This document shows positions 28,751 to 38,771 of a stretch of 64,000 nt of DNA, piece after piece. Within the stretch, counting starts at the first letter, position 1, and each line of letters opens with the position of its first letter. Source of the DNA: CAVZLD01 sp964522605 (GTDB taxonomy: Bacteria; Planctomycetota; Planctomycetia; Pirellulales; Pirellulaceae); contig CAZFWV010000002.1 in the NCBI GenBank assembly GCA_964522605.1, positions 1-64,000 of the forward strand, in the 5' to 3' direction. The notes below the pieces were generated by a model. The model was not told the DNA's origin, did no database searches, and saw only the letters and a list, made by a program, of their open reading frames with translations. Position numbers and translations under genes: made by a program.

Positions 28751-29762
28751 AAATGACATCTTCACGAGAGGTGCCCATCTTCACGTGATTGAAGTACGCA
28801 ATGTAGGTCCTCGCAGAGTCGTCTCGGTACAACCCGAATTTGAAATACGGTCCGAGATCGTCGTTGTATCCGACAGGGCCTGAGTAGTTCACAACCTGCT
28901 GATCGTTCCACCAAACATTCACCTGTCCATCTTCCCGATAGGACCACCGGGCCTGCACGACGAAATCGTTCCAGACTCCCAACGGAAAACGTTCTGTATC
29001 GAAGAGAGTCATCGAGCATGCGTCGCTGGGATTCCACACAATCCGGTCGGCACTGTGACGGATCGTGATGAAGAAACGGCCCCTCGAGAACCGAAACGCC
29101 AGCGCTGGGCTGCGGGAGGGCTCGCCCAGGTACTTCTTGTCGGCGCCATGCCACTGGGCCAAAACGAGTCGGTTGTTTTCGATGGGGAAATCTTCCGGCA
29201 GCAACAGACTGAACGAATACCAGCGTTCTGTACCCACCGGCGGAAAGTCCCTGGCATTCACTTCGGAACGAAAGCTCGTCTTTCCAAAGAGATCGCAGTA
29301 CTGCTCTCCTTCACGGAGTTCAAACCGGACTGAGTCGATCCCATCGCGTTGGACATGGGAAACGCTGGCGATCGAATAGGGCTTTCCCGGCGACTGGGAG
29401 CCCCACGCGAATTGCAGTGGTTTCATCCATTCTGCACTTACGTTCACTTGCGGTTGCGGCGTCCCGAAACCCATCGATACGTAAGCCCAAGCAAGAAGCA
29501 CGATGACATGGCCGACCACGAGAAATTCCACAACGGCAAGCCACAGCAAACGGAGTCGCCAACTAGCCGGCGCCGTGAGTGCTGCGGAGGCAGTCAATAG
29601 GACAGCAAGAGTGAAGGAAATAGCGAAAGAAATCACTGATCCGCGGAACCCGGGGAACAATTCGTACAGCAGCACAGTCGATCCCAGCCAAAGACTCGGC
29701 AGCATGAGTCCCACGCAGCCCAGAATCCATCTGCGGAGTCGGCCTGACATCGTCTTACCCAT
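28737..29762 (-). CDS. Membrane-anchored polysaccharide lyase-family protein
   Basis: A 341-residue protein with an N-terminal membrane region of about three helices (residues 9-100) followed by a jelly-roll of the Polysacc_lyase (heparin lyase I/PL-like) type. Diagnostic segments are SVRFELREGEQY, SEVNARDFPPVGTERWYSFSLLLPEDFP, QWHGAD and GPYFKFGLYRDD. These enzymes cleave uronic-acid polymers by beta-elimination. The membrane anchor is unusual, since the family is normally secreted. The gene ends inside the end of the neighbouring sulfatase on the other strand. Confidence 0.8.
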   Translation of the reverse strand: MGKTMSGRLRRWILGCVGLMLPSLWLGSTVLLYELFPGFRGSVISFAISFTLAVLLTASAALTAPASWRLRLLWLAVVEFLVVGHVIVLLAWAYVSMGFGTPQPQVNVSAEWMKPLQFAWGSQSPGKPYSIASVSHVQRDGIDSVRFELREGEQYCDLFGKTSFRSEVNARDFPPVGTERWYSFSLLLPEDFPIENNRLVLAQWHGADKKYLGEPSRSPALAFRFSRGRFFITIRHSADRIVWNPSDACSMTLFDTERFPLGVWNDFVVQARWSYREDGQVNVWWNDQQVVNYSGPVGYNDDLGPYFKFGLYRDDSARTYIAYFNHVKMGTSREDVIFTTR

Positions 29763-29987
29763 CGGAGTCCGTGTCGAAAAAATGGCGAACCGAAGAGTCG
29801 TGGAAGTGCTCCTCCTTGATGGCGTCTTCAGCAGCTGTCCATGCCGCGTTCATTCGACACCACAATTTCGGCCTCGAACCGAGCAACTCTTCTCGGAAAA
29901 CACACAGAATCGTAACACAGTCTTGACGCGGCTGGTGAATGATAGAGGGACTGAGCGGTTTCGTTCTGATCGGTAAGGATTCGCCAC

Positions 29988-30413
29988 GTGCAGACGTACC
30001 AGTTTTTTACGATCGAGAATCACGGAGATGTCACCCTCGCACGCGCGGTTGACACGCACCTTCAGGGGTTAGCACAGGCCGAGTTTGTCAAGGAAGAACT
30101 GATCCAGATCATGCAGTTGACGGCTCGCCGGCTGGTGATTGACCTCCAAAATGTCAGGATGATCTCGTCTGCGGTGATTTCTGCTCTGCTCGTCGTCAAA
30201 GGCCGGGCAGTCAACGAAGGCAAGCAGCTCAGCGTGACCATGACCGATTCGTTACGGGCTGTTTTTAGCACGTTGAATCTGGATGGGACTGTCTTCCAGA
30301 TCCACTCGACAACCACACAAGCGCTGGAAGGTGTGGCACGTTCGAATTCATATTTCGATATCTGCGGTGAAATGAGTCCTCCGGACGAGGAAGCTGACTT
30401 GAGCGTCAGCTGA
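29988..30413 (+). CDS. STAS-domain protein (anti-sigma factor antagonist type)
   Basis: A 141-residue single STAS-domain protein. The core VIDLQNVRMISSAVISALLVVKGRAV matches the helix-1 region where partner-switching STAS proteins carry a phosphorylatable serine in D-x-S-G; here it is I-S-S-A. GTG 29988 follows an AAGGA. The acidic 25-residue tail is extra. Such proteins act in partner-switching control of sigma factors or in signalling scaffolds. No kinase/phosphatase partner is adjacent, so the partner is unknown. Confidence 0.82.
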   Translation: MQTYQFFTIENHGDVTLARAVDTHLQGLAQAEFVKEELIQIMQLTARRLVIDLQNVRMISSAVISALLVVKGRAVNEGKQLSVTMTDSLRAVFSTLNLDGTVFQIHSTTTQALEGVARSNSYFDICGEMSPPDEEADLSVS

Positions 30414-30892
30414 TCGCTTTGGAAGGGTTTGCCTTCACGCTTGATTCCTGCTGCGACCGTAGCGTAGATGCTACTTCTCGGACGACGGTGTGCGACGTGC
30501 TGACCTAGCAGCCGGTTGGCGATTCAGCTTTGAGTGACGGCGTGCAGCGCATCGTCCGGCACACCCATCAAGAGATTGACATTCTAAATCAAGATTGGGA
30601 TATTGAACGCGGTTCTGCTCCCGACGGCAGCCGATTGCCGTCGGATTCCCACTTTGAGTCCCGCCGAGTTGCGATGTGAAAGCCAAGGATTGCTGTCTAG
30701 GCTTCTGGACCTGGAGTTCCTTTTCAGGCCCTGGTCAATTGCCTGCCCAGGAATCACACCCGCCGCGCAAGCTAGAACATGAGACCGGTTGCCGATCCAA
30801 GGCGAAGCCTGTAGATCGTAATTCAACTCCAACCTACCCCCTATACGGTTCTCGCCAGGCAAAGCCTGACCCACCACGCTGGGAGCACCACG
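30414..30892. other. Intergenic stretch with a 9-bp hairpin
   Basis: No gene was recognised. A perfect 9-bp stem (CCGACGGCA / TGCCGTCGG, loop GCCGAT) lies at 30621-30644. It is not followed by a T-run, so it is not a classical terminator. The ribosome binding site GGGAG for the next gene is at 30880-30884. Confidence 0.55.
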
Positions 30893-33800
30893 ATGGTCCT
30901 TCATCGTCTTGGAGTGGCAGCCGTTTTTTTGGCTGCTCTGAATCTCACGTTTCGGCCAACGGACGCATCGGAGTTCATCGACGAAGTATCGCGTCTGATA
31001 CGATCAGCCACCGAGATCACTCCAGAAGAAGATGCGCCGGGGGCCGTCGATGGCAAGGTCACTGGCCGCTTTGCGTTTCACACCGGCCAAGACAGTCCGC
31101 CGTGGTGGCAGGTCGATCTGGGAGAACGGAAGGCGGTTGCGCAGGTCCGCATCTACTCACCGCATTTCAGCGAGCGGATGACGAAATTTCGTTTGCTTGC
31201 GTCGGACGATGGGTATGACTGGAAGACTGTGTATGAGCATGGCGAGGCGACCAATGACGACAAGAGATTCGACATTGAGCTGTCGAGTGTCTCGGCACGG
31301 TACTTGCGCATTGCCGCATCAAGCCATACGTGGATGCATTTGGACGAAGTGATGGTCTTCGGACCTGACGATGAGAAAACCAACCTCGCGTTGCGAAGGC
31401 CTTGCAGTCAGTCGAGCGCTACGCATTGGTCGACCCGTTCCGCGCCTCGGTCACCACAAGGGGATTGGCGGATCGAATTTGGCGTGGCGCGACGTGTGAT
31501 CGACCCGATTCTCGGCCGAATGGGCGCTGGCGACGAACTGGCTGTCTACCGAGACGAGTTGATCGCGGGCAAGGTTTTGCTCGACGATGTTCGCTGGGAG
31601 ACGCTGTATCAAGCGGCGCTCGCCCGGAGTGCGGAGTGGATCGATGTGCGCCAGCAGTTTGAGCTGATCGATCTAGCCGCATTGGCTCGTGCGCTGGATG
31701 ACTTGGCGGGCCGTCACCCGGAGAGGTATCCGGACGTTGCGAGTCTCCGTAGCGAACTCGGCAGATATCGCGAGTCGTTTGACGCGCTGCAAGCCGACAT
31801 TGCGGCAGGGCGGTCCGATGCTTGGAACGTGGCAGCTCGATTGGTCGAGTTCCAGCGCGACGTGCTCTTGCGGAACCCGCTGTTGGACTTTGGACGAATG
31901 GTCATCTTGCGCCGCAGATTGGGCGCTGATTCGCGCCGGGCCATGGGGGCGATGTTGGGCGTCGCCACGCTCAACGCACACACCAACGACTCGTTGCAGC
32001 AGACCGGTTGGGACAACACGATTGCCGAGTTGCGTGATCTGCGTACGGGACCCATCGTGAATGATCTCTATGACACCCAGGGTCGGCTCATCACCGACCT
32101 GGAGGTTGACTTCGACGCTTCCCGGATGATGTTCTCGTCGATTGGGCTAGGGCAGGGCAACTGGCGCATTTTCGAGATGAGGCTGGAGGGTGACGATCTG
32201 AATTCGACCGTCCAGCAGATCACACCGGACGACGGCGAAGATGTGGGACACTTCGATTCGTGTTACGTGGGCGATCGCGAGGAGATCATCTTCACGAGTA
32301 CGGCACCGTATCAGGGCCTGCCATGCGAGTACGGCGCGCGGCGGATGACCTGCTTGTTCAAACTCGACCGACGCACCGGCGAGATCCGCCAACTGACGTT
32401 CGAGCAAGATTCTGACTGGTCGCCGACAGCACTGCACGACGGGCGAGTAATGTATCTTCGCTGGGAGTACAGTGGCTTGCCGCACAGCAACAGCCGCATC
32501 CTTTTTCACATGAATCCAGACGGCAGAAGCCAACGCGAATACTACGGTTCTGGATCCTACTTCATGCCCTCATACTTTTACGCGCGAGCGATTCCCAATC
32601 ACGACACTCAGGTCGTAGGCGTCGCGACGGGTCATCACGGAACACCGCGGAGCGGCCGGTTGATCATCATCGATCCGCAGCTCGGGCGACGCGAAGCCCA
32701 GGGAGTTGTTCAAGAGATTCCCGGTTGGGGCAGGAAGGTCGAGCCGGAGGTGCGGGACCGATTGGCCGATTTCTACTGGCCCCACTTTCTTCATCCTTAT
32801 CCCTTAAGCCCGAAGTATTTCATCACCGCGATGAAGCCTGACCGGGATGCACTGTGGGGCGTGTACTTGGTCGACATTTACGACAATTTCACGTTGCTCT
32901 ACCAGGAAGAGGGCAGCGCGATTCTCGATCCGATTCCGGTGACACCGCGGCGCCGCCCGCCGGTCATCCCCGACGAGACCGTGCGCGGCGAGAGAAACGC
33001 AACCGTCTTTTTGGCAGACATCTACGCAGGTGATGGCTTGAAGGACATTCCCCGTGGCACGGTGAAGCAGCTGCGCGTCGGTACCTACTACTTCAGTAGC
33101 GACGGTACAGGGGGGCTGCTCGGGTCAATCGGTGCTGACGGGCCGTGGGACATCCAACGGGTACTCGGGTCCGTTCCGGTTGAAGAAGACGGTTCAGCCT
33201 CGTTTGTGATTCCGGCCAACACACCGGTTTTCTTGCAGCCTCTGGATTCAGAAGGGAAAGCCCTGCAGCTGATGCGGAGTTGGATCGTGGGCATGCCGGG
33301 AGAAGCCGTCTCCTGCGTCGGCTGCCACGAATCGCAGGACTCGGTGGTGATGAACAAACAGGCAAAGGCGTCGTTCCGCCCGCCTGCGCCGATCGAGCCT
33401 TACCGGCACGCCGTCCGAGGTTTCTCCTTCCCTCACGAGATTCAGCCTGTGCTCGATCGATACTGTGTGGGATGTCATAACGGCTCCGATCCGCCGAAGT
33501 TGCCGGAGATCCCTGGCATTGTCTATCCAACCGATTTGCACTGCGACCAGGACAACGGGGAAGGCCTTATTGACCTGCGTGGCTCGGAGTACATCACCGA
33601 CTGGATGAGCGAACACGCGGGCAATTGCGGCGGTGGTGCCCGAGGTGGCAATTTCCCGATTTCGTATGTCGCCCTCGAACGCTATGTGCGTCGCAACGGG
33701 ATCGAAGGGCCTCTGCAAATGCTTTCACCCGGTGAGTTCCACGCCGACACGACCGAGTTGGTGCAGATGCTTCGCGATGGCCGGCATTACCGCGTGCGGA

Positions 33801-34966
33801 TGGATGCGGAATCATGGGAACGACTGATCACCTGGATCGATCTCAACGCGCCTTGTCATGGCACGTGGGCAGCAGTGGGTGAGCAGCCGGCACAGCGAGT
33901 GGCTCAGGTCAACCAACGGCGGATTGAGCTGGCTTCACTCTACGCGAATATCAGCACCGACTACGAGGAGCAGGAGCCGTTGCCGGAGCAGGAGCCGTTT
34001 CAACCGCCTTCGCCGCAAATTACAGCCGCCCATTCACATGCTGTGTCTGACGGCATGACCGATTGGCCCTTCTCGGCCGAACAGGCCGTTGCGCGGGTAA
34101 AGGATCGCGCGCCTCAGTCGGTTGACCTTGGCGCGGGAGTGCGGATCGAATTGATTCCCATTCCGGCCGGACAATACATTGATTCGCACGGTAGGGCGAC
34201 CACCATCGAGCAGCCTTTCTGGATGGCGAAGTTCGAAACGACGAATGAGCAGATGCGCCGCTTCGATCCCATGTTTGACGCGGGAAGGGAAGATCGGTAT
34301 GGCTATCAATTTGGACGGCTCTGCTACGGTATGAACGGGGACGAGATGGCGGCGGTGCGCGTTGAATGGAATCTGGCCGTCGCGTTCTGCCGATGGCTTT
34401 CCGATCGCACTGGTAGGAGCTTCACGCTGCCGACGGAGGCTCAATGGGAATGGGCTTGTCGCTCCGGCAGCGACGGCGATTTCTGGTTTGGCTGTCTCGG
34501 AGACGACTTCACCCCGTATGCCAATCTGGGAGATATTCGGCTGATTGAGTTCGCCGCCAATACGAACACAGGTGACTACACAACGACATCGTTGATCGAC
34601 GATCCGGGCAAGTACGACGATCGCATTCCACGAGACCGGCAATACGATGACGGCGTGTTCCTGACCCACCGTTTTCCGCGAGATGAAGCCGGCGTGATGT
34701 TGGCCGAGCCGATGTATCAGGCGGAGCGTCCGGAAGATGCTGAGGGCATGCCGCAGGAGTTGGTATTCCGACCGAATGCGTGGGGCCTCTATGACATGCA
34801 CGGCAATGTATGGGAATGGACGACAACGGAAACCGAAACAGGCCGCAAGGTTGCGTGCGGTGGTTCATTCTATGATCGCCCCAAGCGCTGCACGGCGGGC
34901 AGCCGGGTGGATTACGCTTCCTATCACAAGGTGTTCAACGTCGGCTTCCGCGTGATCTGCTATTGA
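30893..34966 (+). CDS. Discoidin / HzsA-like / di-haem / SUMF1-like fusion protein
   Basis: A 1357-residue exported multidomain protein. Residues about 30-150 resemble an F5/8 type C domain (WWQVDLGERKAVAQVRIYSP). The long middle resembles the hydrazine-synthase alpha-type (HzsA-related) beta-propeller of planctomycete proteins. Two c-type haem motifs follow, C808-V-G-C811-H812 and C858-V-G-C861-H862. From about residue 1082 the C-terminal part is a formylglycine-generating/EgtB-type sulfatase-modifying fold. In human SUMF1 the catalytic pair is C336/C341; here the aligned GGSFYDRPKRC has Asp at the first and Cys at the second position, so true FGly-generating activity is doubtful. Hydrazine synthesis is not implied. 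Confidence 0.8.
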   Translation: MVLHRLGVAAVFLAALNLTFRPTDASEFIDEVSRLIRSATEITPEEDAPGAVDGKVTGRFAFHTGQDSPPWWQVDLGERKAVAQVRIYSPHFSERMTKFRLLASDDGYDWKTVYEHGEATNDDKRFDIELSSVSARYLRIAASSHTWMHLDEVMVFGPDDEKTNLALRRPCSQSSATHWSTRSAPRSPQGDWRIEFGVARRVIDPILGRMGAGDELAVYRDELIAGKVLLDDVRWETLYQAALARSAEWIDVRQQFELIDLAALARALDDLAGRHPERYPDVASLRSELGRYRESFDALQADIAAGRSDAWNVAARLVEFQRDVLLRNPLLDFGRMVILRRRLGADSRRAMGAMLGVATLNAHTNDSLQQTGWDNTIAELRDLRTGPIVNDLYDTQGRLITDLEVDFDASRMMFSSIGLGQGNWRIFEMRLEGDDLNSTVQQITPDDGEDVGHFDSCYVGDREEIIFTSTAPYQGLPCEYGARRMTCLFKLDRRTGEIRQLTFEQDSDWSPTALHDGRVMYLRWEYSGLPHSNSRILFHMNPDGRSQREYYGSGSYFMPSYFYARAIPNHDTQVVGVATGHHGTPRSGRLIIIDPQLGRREAQGVVQEIPGWGRKVEPEVRDRLADFYWPHFLHPYPLSPKYFITAMKPDRDALWGVYLVDIYDNFTLLYQEEGSAILDPIPVTPRRRPPVIPDETVRGERNATVFLADIYAGDGLKDIPRGTVKQLRVGTYYFSSDGTGGLLGSIGADGPWDIQRVLGSVPVEEDGSASFVIPANTPVFLQPLDSEGKALQLMRSWIVGMPGEAVSCVGCHESQDSVVMNKQAKASFRPPAPIEPYRHAVRGFSFPHEIQPVLDRYCVGCHNGSDPPKLPEIPGIVYPTDLHCDQDNGEGLIDLRGSEYITDWMSEHAGNCGGGARGGNFPISYVALERYVRRNGIEGPLQMLSPGEFHADTTELVQMLRDGRHYRVRMDAESWERLITWIDLNAPCHGTWAAVGEQPAQRVAQVNQRRIELASLYANISTDYEEQEPLPEQEPFQPPSPQITAAHSHAVSDGMTDWPFSAEQAVARVKDRAPQSVDLGAGVRIELIPIPAGQYIDSHGRATTIEQPFWMAKFETTNEQMRRFDPMFDAGREDRYGYQFGRLCYGMNGDEMAAVRVEWNLAVAFCRWLSDRTGRSFTLPTEAQWEWACRSGSDGDFWFGCLGDDFTPYANLGDIRLIEFAANTNTGDYTTTSLIDDPGKYDDRIPRDRQYDDGVFLTHRFPRDEAGVMLAEPMYQAERPEDAEGMPQELVFRPNAWGLYDMHGNVWEWTTTETETGRKVACGGSFYDRPKRCTAGSRVDYASYHKVFNVGFRVICY

Positions 34967-35124
34967 GATCGCGACGTTTTCCATCCGAAGGTGACAGGGG
35001 AGGGCCAGCGTCTTGCGGATTTCATCCGCTCCCCGGACAATCGGAAGCAGATTATGTTCGAGCGAGTGCCATAGGTCCGTTTGTTTGCCTAGCCCAGCCT
35101 GCAGTGTTGGGAAGAACTTGAAAA

Positions 35125-37392
35125 ATGAAAGCCCCAACAAGAATATTGCTCCTCACCTTGCTCACCGCTTTGTTGCCGGTTCAGGCATCCATCGCCGCGG
35201 AGTCAGGAACGACAGACGCGGATGAATCTCCTGAGCCCACGGTCCAACGGATCGGCCCGCCGACGTTCTTTGCGCCGCCGGTCGAGCGTTACCGGCTCGG
35301 TACGCCGGACGTCAACAATCCGGCGTTCTACCCCATCCCGCAGACGGAAGTGACACGGGCCACCTACATGGCGTGGCTGGAACAGAGCGGTCTGTTGGAT
35401 CACGCTCAGCAACCGCAGCTGGGTATGAGCGGTCCGACGCTGTTGCTGCCCGTACTCGCCAAATATGTGCAGACTGGCCAGCCGCATTGGGGCGAAGCCT
35501 GCGTTGCCATGCTCAAGGATTACCACCGTGCGATGCAGGTTGAAGTCCGGGCGAAAGGTTGGGTGGAACAGTTTGCCGAACCGCCGGCTTTCCTGCCGGT
35601 CTATCGCAAGTATCTCATCGCGGGCGGGCTGATGACTCCCGACGAGTCTTGGTTCAAGGAACTCTGGCTGGACTACTGCCGGAATCTGCATGTCTGGGGC
35701 TCGAAGCCCATCGAGTGGCGCGGGCCCTGTCATCGCTCCATGCCCGAGGCGTTGGCCAAGGGCCTGGCCGCGAAATGGTATCCGGACATTCCCGAGGCCG
35801 CTCATTGGAGCGAATACTCGGAGCTGGTTTGGCACGATTTCTGGCGCGTGAAGGATTTGCTCCAGAATGACACGGGCTACTTCCAGGACAGCGTCCGCGC
35901 CTTCGCGTTTTCCGGCGATCAACTGCTGGGCGATGATCGTTATCTGAGCGATCCCGGTATGCAAAAGATTTGGCAACGCCTGATGGTCGAAATCACACCC
36001 GACGGGGCCATCAATCCCTACGGTCCCAACGGAGGCTGGAACAGTACGGCGGCGCTGCGCGTCGGTGTGCTGGAGGCCGCCGCCACAGCGACACGTCATG
36101 GTGCTTACCGGTTCGCGGCTCACAAGGCGATGAACTATCTCCTTTATCAGAACGCGCCGACGTTGCGGGACGGCTACCTCAAGCAGCAGGAAACCGCGCC
36201 CTATGTCGTACTCGCCTGGCTTGCGGCAGATGACTCCATCGAACCGGTCGAGCCTCCTTCGGGTGGAATCACCACACAGCGCCGCGAACCTGCCCGCTAT
36301 CCACACCGCGACAAAGCGATCGTCGGCCGGTTCCTGCCCGATCTCGATCCGGACCCGGACAAGGCGAACCTCTGCTGCAATTGGACATTCACCGAACGCA
36401 TGATCCCAGACAAGCTGGTGCTACGCAGCGGCTGGAATCCGGGCGACTTCTATGTGCTGGTGGAGCTGGCACCGACCACGTTTCCGTACAACGCCGGCGG
36501 CATCGTCGGCATGAATCGTTGGGGCGCGCCGTTTACGCAGGTCGTGACCTCCAAGGGCGAGACACCGGAGAACCGACTCTGGGTGACTGACCTCTCAGGG
36601 ACCGCACGTCGCCGCTATCTGCCAGATCCCGATCGCATCAACGAGGTCTGGGAGAAGGGCAAGATGCAGGACATGATGACCCGCGTCGCGTACCTGCACG
36701 ACACGCCGAATGCAACACTGGCCTGCGTCGAACTGCAGAATCCGGAAGGTCTGCCGGTGCGAGTGATCCAGGAATATGTCTTCGTGAGAAACCGGTTTCT
36801 CGTCCGCCGCGAGACCGTGATGTTTGAGGAGCCGTTCCGTGCCCGCGTGGCGTCGATCTGGAACACGCAAAACGTCGGGCCGTTCATCGGCACCCACTGG
36901 GCCAATACCTTCCTGAACGCGCCGGTCGCATCGAACGGCCAAATTGCGATGAACACGCCGCCTGCGGACTTGTTGGTCTACTTCGCTCCGCAGCCCGGTT
37001 GGCGGATGCAGGTGGTGGATCGCACCGCCGAGGATCCGCGCACGGAGGCGTGTCCGGCGCAGGTGCGATACGTGTGGGAAGGAACGCCAACCGCTGGTCA
37101 ACGACTCCATTCCACTCAGGTTTACTATCCCCATGCCGCGAGGAAGGCTCCACCCGTATCGAACAATCCGCGAATGAAGAACGAAAACCGCGACGCCGAA
37201 CTCGCCACGCTTGCCGGAGCTTCGGGCATCCACATGGTGCGGGACGATCTTGAGGCGACTGTGCTGCGACTTGAGTTCGAGCCGGGCCGCGTCGAGTGGG
37301 TTATCTTCAATCCAGAGCGCCAGACGCTGAAGGTGGATTCCTTGGAGACAAAGGAACCCTTGCTCTATCACACGACGGACGAATCGGGCTGA
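35125..37392 (+). CDS. Secreted alpha/alpha-toroid protein, lyase-like
   Basis: A 755-residue exported protein with a signal peptide (ILLLTLLTALLPVQASIAA). The first half has the helical pattern of heparinase II/III or alginate-lyase-like toroids (GPTLLLPVLAKYVQTGQPHW, DYHRAMQVEV, YRKYLIAGG), and the second half is beta-rich (FVRNRFLVRRETVMFEEPF), as in their C-terminal sandwich. No catalytic residues can be named with confidence. ATG 35125 is 158 bases after the HzsA-like gene; cotranscription is possible. Its position between a sulfatase cluster and the lyase gene supports a glycan-degradation role. Confidence 0.6.
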   Translation: MKAPTRILLLTLLTALLPVQASIAAESGTTDADESPEPTVQRIGPPTFFAPPVERYRLGTPDVNNPAFYPIPQTEVTRATYMAWLEQSGLLDHAQQPQLGMSGPTLLLPVLAKYVQTGQPHWGEACVAMLKDYHRAMQVEVRAKGWVEQFAEPPAFLPVYRKYLIAGGLMTPDESWFKELWLDYCRNLHVWGSKPIEWRGPCHRSMPEALAKGLAAKWYPDIPEAAHWSEYSELVWHDFWRVKDLLQNDTGYFQDSVRAFAFSGDQLLGDDRYLSDPGMQKIWQRLMVEITPDGAINPYGPNGGWNSTAALRVGVLEAAATATRHGAYRFAAHKAMNYLLYQNAPTLRDGYLKQQETAPYVVLAWLAADDSIEPVEPPSGGITTQRREPARYPHRDKAIVGRFLPDLDPDPDKANLCCNWTFTERMIPDKLVLRSGWNPGDFYVLVELAPTTFPYNAGGIVGMNRWGAPFTQVVTSKGETPENRLWVTDLSGTARRRYLPDPDRINEVWEKGKMQDMMTRVAYLHDTPNATLACVELQNPEGLPVRVIQEYVFVRNRFLVRRETVMFEEPFRARVASIWNTQNVGPFIGTHWANTFLNAPVASNGQIAMNTPPADLLVYFAPQPGWRMQVVDRTAEDPRTEACPAQVRYVWEGTPTAGQRLHSTQVYYPHAARKAPPVSNNPRMKNENRDAELATLAGASGIHMVRDDLEATVLRLEFEPGRVEWVIFNPERQTLKVDSLETKEPLLYHTTDESG

Positions 37393-37650
37393 TCGGTCCG
37401 CAAGTACCGGACAAAATCACCCGCGATTCACTCTCCGTCGTGCTGGCTTCCATGACGCGTGATCCCGCTCGCGACCACGACGAGCAGGAGTTGCCATGGT
37501 TCCAGGACGAAGCAGATCGGGATCCCGTTGGATGGGGAGATAATCCAGGAGAATCCGTGGAACCAACCCGGAAATGCCTGAAGTGCCGATTGCCAACGAG
37601 CTTCTCCGTCGTTTCCTTCTGCTTGCGAGAACGCGCTTCGTTGGACCGTC

Positions 37651-38505
37651 TCAGCGGCTCATGGTGCGCACTTTTTCGAGAATAGTCGGACGAGCGCCCT
37701 CCATGATGTCGCGAACATCATCATAGCGCATCGTGCGTTGTTCGAACGATCGTTTTTCCAAGGCGCCCAGGAAACGTGCTTCGAACTCAGCCAGGTTGAA
37801 GCCATAAATATGGTAGCTGTCGGCCATATGACAGTAACGGCCCACATGCACGGTTCGCCCTGAAAGTTCGGTAACCCGCTCGGCGATGTTTTTTTGAAGT
37901 TGAACGAGGGCAAAAATGTTCATCATCGCCGCCTTATAGGCATCGTTGCTGCGGAAGCGAACGTTCATGCTGAGTTGTGGCTGACCTTCCTGATCGATGA
38001 TGCGACACCAGATGCTCTGCAGGCAGGCCGGATCGTAGCAGCTGTTGTCCTCCCAAACCTTCCAGGTGATCGCTTGGGCCCGTCGCGTGTAAGGTGTTTT
38101 CGCCAAGTTGCGACAGAGGTTCTCGATTTGGTCGATCGGCGCCATTGTCGGTGGCTCGTAGCGAAACAATCGCTGATGATATGTGTATTCCCAACGCGTG
38201 TCGTTTTCATCCGATGGATCACGTACCCAGTGGTCTTTGATTCCCTCGCAGACCTCCATGACGTACTCTTGCAAATCCTCGAAGCCTCCCGGGAAGTCGC
38301 GATGGATCATCGGCTCGGCCAGGGGATCGCGCACGGTAAGGACCATCGTCGCATCTTTGCTGGGAGGATCCCCGGGCTTGTCGTATTGTGTCTTCAGTTC
38401 GCATCCGTGTTGGTATAACTGAACCAGTGAGTTCTCCCAGGCCTCAGCGATGCCTTCACCTTCGGCTGTCAGTACGGGGATTCCGTTCATGTTGGATCCT
38501 GTCAC
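37651..38505 (-). CDS. thyA: Thymidylate synthase
   Basis: Converts dUMP to dTMP with methylenetetrahydrofolate. The 284-residue form shows the RRAQ phosphate-binding segment (141-144), W149 context, the catalytic cysteine C161 (DPACLQSIW) and the dUMP contact block RFRSND (183-188). It is divergent from E. coli ThyA around the catalytic cysteine (no PCH), resembling the archaeal-type ThyA branch, so the folate cofactor may differ. The start could be GTG 38505 or ATG 38490. It is on its own, away from dihydrofolate reductase. Confidence 0.88.
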   Translation of the reverse strand: MTGSNMNGIPVLTAEGEGIAEAWENSLVQLYQHGCELKTQYDKPGDPPSKDATMVLTVRDPLAEPMIHRDFPGGFEDLQEYVMEVCEGIKDHWVRDPSDENDTRWEYTYHQRLFRYEPPTMAPIDQIENLCRNLAKTPYTRRAQAITWKVWEDNSCYDPACLQSIWCRIIDQEGQPQLSMNVRFRSNDAYKAAMMNIFALVQLQKNIAERVTELSGRTVHVGRYCHMADSYHIYGFNLAEFEARFLGALEKRSFEQRTMRYDDVRDIMEGARPTILEKVRTMSR

Positions 38506-38771
38506 TCGGAGCGCATCGGAACATCAGCAAGCGGTTGTTGAACAAGAGCAGAGCTTCACGCGTCGCTCTCGGACAAGAATGGACGCTGTTCAAGCCCGTC
38601 TGGTCAAGATACTCGCCCGAAGGCTAACCGGCCAGTACAGATGGAGTTGTGCCGTTGGATCACCACGAAGGGCAACCACAGGTCGCGCGAGGTACTTTCT
38701 GTCGCGACGGAGCACCTGGAGGGAACACGCATGGGTAGGGCATTTTCGCGGACACGTTGATTCGTGGCGAT

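Noticed and set aside
30621..30644. Possible intrinsic terminator
   Set aside because: The 9-bp stem is perfect but no T-run follows, and it is not directly after a stop codon.
30893..34966. Interpretation as a hydrazine synthase gene
   Set aside because: Anammox hydrazine synthase needs other subunits and a different haem arrangement; none of the other genes nearby suggests anammox.
36203..36403. Alternative frames inside the toroid-lyase-like gene
   Set aside because: They are shadows of the long, well-formed gene and lack ribosome binding sites.
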